Source: Ruminococcus flavefaciens FD-1 (lineage in GTDB: Bacteria; Bacillota; Clostridia; Oscillospirales; Ruminococcaceae). From it: a stretch of 43,547 nt of DNA. The translations under genes were made by a program, and so were the position numbers. Positions 41,675 to 43,547 of this stretch are shown here, piece by piece; the stretch's first letter is position 1; each line of letters starts with the position of its first letter. The stretch is taken from contig ACOK01000003.1 of the NCBI GenBank assembly GCA_000174895.1, positions 4,416 through 47,962 on the forward strand, read 5' to 3'. Below the pieces are notes generated by a model that saw only the letters and a program-made list of their open reading frames with translations, was not told the DNA's origin and made no database searches.

Positions 41675-42532
41675 TCAGCCCTCCTGAACGTCTTCGGTGA
41701 AGAAGTTGTCGATAAGGCGTGTCTTGCCGATGAAAACAGCCATAGCGCAGAGTGCAGGGCGGTCAAGGGTGGGGATCTGCTGCATGGTTGCGCAGTCCAC
41801 CATCTTCACGTAGTCGATACGTGCAAGAGGTTCGGCTTCGATAAGCGACTTCATCTGCGACAGGATAGTATCGCAGTTTTTCTCGCCGCTGCGTACCATA
41901 TCCATACCCAGCCGCACAGCCTCAGAAAGCACAAGTGCCGCTTTTCTTTCCGCATCGTTAAGATAGGTGTTGCGTGAACTTTTTGCCAGTCCGTCATCCT
42001 CACGGATGATAGGGCAGCCGATAATTTCGATGTCCATATTCAGGTCATCAACCATATGACGTATCACCGCAAGCTGCTGAGCGTCCTTTTTGCCGAAGTA
42101 TGCACGGTCGGGCTTGACTATGTTGAAAAGCTTGGTGACTACGGTGCAGACGCCTCTGAAGTGAACAGGTCTGCTGAGGCCGCAGAGTTCCTCTGTCAGC
42201 ACTGTCATATCCACAAAGGAGGAGAATCCCTCATGGTACATCTCCGACGGGTCGGGATGAAAAATAAGGTCGCCGCCGTGTTCCTCCACAAGCTTTGCAT
42301 CGTGGACGATATCACGGGGATAGGACTCAAGGTCCTCCGTAGGGCCGAACTGCATAGGATTGACAAAATCGGAAACAACTGTCCTGTCGTTGTCACGGTG
42401 TGAGGCGTCGATAAGGCTTGCGTGGCCTTCGTGGAGGTAGCCCATAGTGGGGACAAGTCCTACTGTAAGTCCCTGAGCTCTCCATTCACGCACCTGCCTG
42501 CGGACTTCGTCTATGGTATCAACGATTCTCAT
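41675..42532 (-). CDS. panC: pantothenate synthetase
   Basis: Joins pantoate and beta-alanine using ATP. 285 residues. The HIGH-like signature is PTMGYLHEGHASLI, and the KMSKS-like region is KSSRNTYLNDAER. FVNPMQFGPTEDLESYPRD and YFGKKDAQQLAVIRHM bind substrate. ATG at 42532 was chosen because AGGAGG stands 9 bases before it on the minus strand, overlapping the end of panB; an in-frame ATG at 42553 would overlap panB. The gene ends three bases before panD. Confidence 0.97.
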   Translation of the reverse strand: MRIVDTIDEVRRQVREWRAQGLTVGLVPTMGYLHEGHASLIDASHRDNDRTVVSDFVNPMQFGPTEDLESYPRDIVHDAKLVEEHGGDLIFHPDPSEMYHEGFSSFVDMTVLTEELCGLSRPVHFRGVCTVVTKLFNIVKPDRAYFGKKDAQQLAVIRHMVDDLNMDIEIIGCPIIREDDGLAKSSRNTYLNDAERKAALVLSEAVRLGMDMVRSGEKNCDTILSQMKSLIEAEPLARIDYVKMVDCATMQQIPTLDRPALCAMAVFIGKTRLIDNFFTEDVQEG

Positions 42533-42533
42533 A

Positions 42534-43373
42534 TCAGCAGCCCTCCTTTGCAAGAAAACCAGTCATATCGATGTTGGCGGAGTAGGTATGCTCCTGTGAG
42601 GGGAAGCTGCCGCTTTTTGTCTCAGCGATATAATCCTGTATGCCCTGACGCATGAGCGCTCCCACATCAGCGAATCTCTTGACGAATTTAGGCGTATGAC
42701 CGGAGGTAAGCCCCAGCATATCCTGATACACCAGCACCTGACCGTCACAGCCCTTTCCTGCACCGATTCCGATGGTGGGGATGGTCAGCTTCTGAGTTAT
42801 GGCTTCGGCGAGCTTGGCGGGGATGCCTTCCAGCACTACAGCACAGGCGCCGGCCTCCTGTATATCAAGAGCATCCCGGATGAGCTTCTCGGCCTTGTCC
42901 TGAGTCTTGCCCTGCACCTTGAATCCGCCGAAAACGTTGACGGACTGTGGAGTAAGTCCCAGATGGGCAACTACAGGGATGGACGCATTGACAATGGCAC
43001 GTATCTGAGAGCATACCTCAGCGCCGCCCTCAAGCTTTACGGCATTAGCTCCGCCTTCCTTGATAAGTCTGCCTGCATTGATAACGGCTTCACGGACATC
43101 TGTCTGATAGGACATGAATGGCATATCCGCAACTACAAAGGCATTCTGAGCGCCTCTTGATACCGCAGCGATATGATGGATCATATCCTCCATAGTCACG
43201 GGGAGGGTGTTCTCGTAGCCCAGCATGACCATACCGAGGGAATCTCCGATAAGCAGGGCATTCACACCGCATTCATCCATGATCTTAGCTGTGGTGTAGT
43301 CGTAAGCAGTAAGCATCGTGATCTTGTCACCCGATTGCTTCTGCATGAGAAGTGTTGAAACAGTGTTTTTCAT
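42534..43373 (-). CDS. panB: 3-methyl-2-oxobutanoate hydroxymethyltransferase
   Basis: First step of pantothenate synthesis: adds a hydroxymethyl group from methylene-tetrahydrofolate to ketoisovalerate. 279 residues. Conserved parts: [36 protein letters not shown] (metal-binding Asp), [28 protein letters not shown] and [27 protein letters not shown] at 43373 has AAGGAG upstream on the minus strand. The stop is separated from the panC ATG by one base. The product of panD and that of panB both feed PanC, so the operon is the complete dedicated route apart from ketopantoate reductase, which is not seen here. Confidence 0.97.
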   Translation of the reverse strand: MKNTVSTLLMQKQSGDKITMLTAYDYTTAKIMDECGVNALLIGDSLGMVMLGYENTLPVTMEDMIHHIAAVSRGAQNAFVVADMPFMSYQTDVREAVINAGRLIKEGGANAVKLEGGAEVCSQIRAIVNASIPVVAHLGLTPQSVNVFGGFKVQGKTQDKAEKLIRDALDIQEAGACAVVLEGIPAKLAEAITQKLTIPTIGIGAGKGCDGQVLVYQDMLGLTSGHTPKFVKRFADVGALMRQGIQDYIAETKSGSFPSQEHTYSANIDMTGFLAKEGC

Positions 43374-43433
43374 ATTCAGTTTTCTCCTTAAAAGATGTTA
43401 CCTTTCCGCTTTCACGGATAAGATACAAAAATT

Positions 43434-43442
43434 ATTATAACA
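43434..43442 (-). promoter_or_regulatory. extended -10 promoter of panBCD
   Basis: On the minus strand TGTTATAAT (TG-N-TATAAT, 43442-43434). A TTTACA lies 20 bp upstream, longer than ideal for a -35. A leader of about 55 bases follows before AAGGAG of panB. Confidence 0.6.
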
Positions 43443-43497
43443 CGAAAATGTGAATAAAGTGTAAACACTATTTGCGAAAAAAGGTCACCATAACGGT

Positions 43498-43547
43498 GGT
43501 ACTCTTACAGCAACTTTATGCGTGTCTATTGAGGGAAACCCTTTTGA
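43498..43547. repeat. palindromic repeat, copy C (cut by window end)
   Basis: The first ~50 bases of a third copy, running off the window. GGTACTCTTACAG...GTGTCTATTGAGGGAAA matches the complement of the right end of copies A and B. A short hairpin CACC-ATAAC-GGTG (43487-43499) touches its edge. It lies upstream of panB. Confidence 0.85.

Noticed and set aside
1..43547. tRNA or rRNA genes
   Set aside because: No cloverleaf or conserved rRNA stretch was seen in any gap on either strand.

Overview
The window looks like chromosomal DNA from a fibre-degrading gut or rumen Firmicute of the genus Ruminococcus (R. albus / R. bicirculans type; the genus is an inference). The grounds are several secreted proteins with C-terminal dockerin modules of the Asp-Leu-Ser-Asp-Ala-Val type, threonine-rich linkers, glycoside hydrolases of families 5, 26 and 43, AGGAGG-type ribosome binding sites and sigma-A-like promoters. 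No rRNA, tRNA or CRISPR array was seen.

Layout. 1-1566: right-hand end of an integrated element carrying a large serine recombinase (5' end outside the window), which breaks a GH26 mannanase gene (remnant 1566-2662, minus). 2951-5493: TetR regulator, aldo/keto reductase and an exported flavodoxin with a dockerin-like module (frameshifted). 5563-9036: DNA polymerase IV with a WYL regulator, then GyrI-like, RidA and TfoX-N genes. 9303-32151: a type VII secretion (T7SSb-like) locus of about 23 kb, all on the plus strand. 32216-40963: three dockerin enzymes (GH43; CBM-esterase-GH5; transglutaminase-like). 41288-43373: panB-panC-panD on the minus strand.

The secretion locus is the most unusual part. 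EssC (FtsK/SpoIIIE ATPase with FHA), EsaB/YukD and three WXG100 proteins are recognisable. The same operon also holds a full Ser/Thr phosphorylation set (PP2C phosphatase, membrane kinase, cytoplasmic FHA protein), a small membrane protein, a cohesin-like wall/membrane-anchored protein, a 1964-residue Ig-repeat surface protein, a protein resembling plasmid replication initiators and an unknown 311-residue protein. I recognise no EsaA, EssA or classical EssB and no LXG toxin. The WXG100 genes have their own extended -10 promoter and a structured leader of about 190 nt, and share a transcript with a Big2-domain lipoprotein.

Two non-coding patterns stand out. First, the broken GH26 gene and the esterase-GH5 gene share a palindromic upstream site exactly 45 bp from their -10 boxes, which suggests a mannan regulon. 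Second, two complete copies and one partial copy of a ~272-bp imperfect palindrome lie between genes; the complete copies sit between convergent gene ends and their stems carry compensating base changes.

Two genes (PP2C and flavodoxin) carry apparent single-base frameshifts. Real decay and assembly error cannot be told apart from the sequence.
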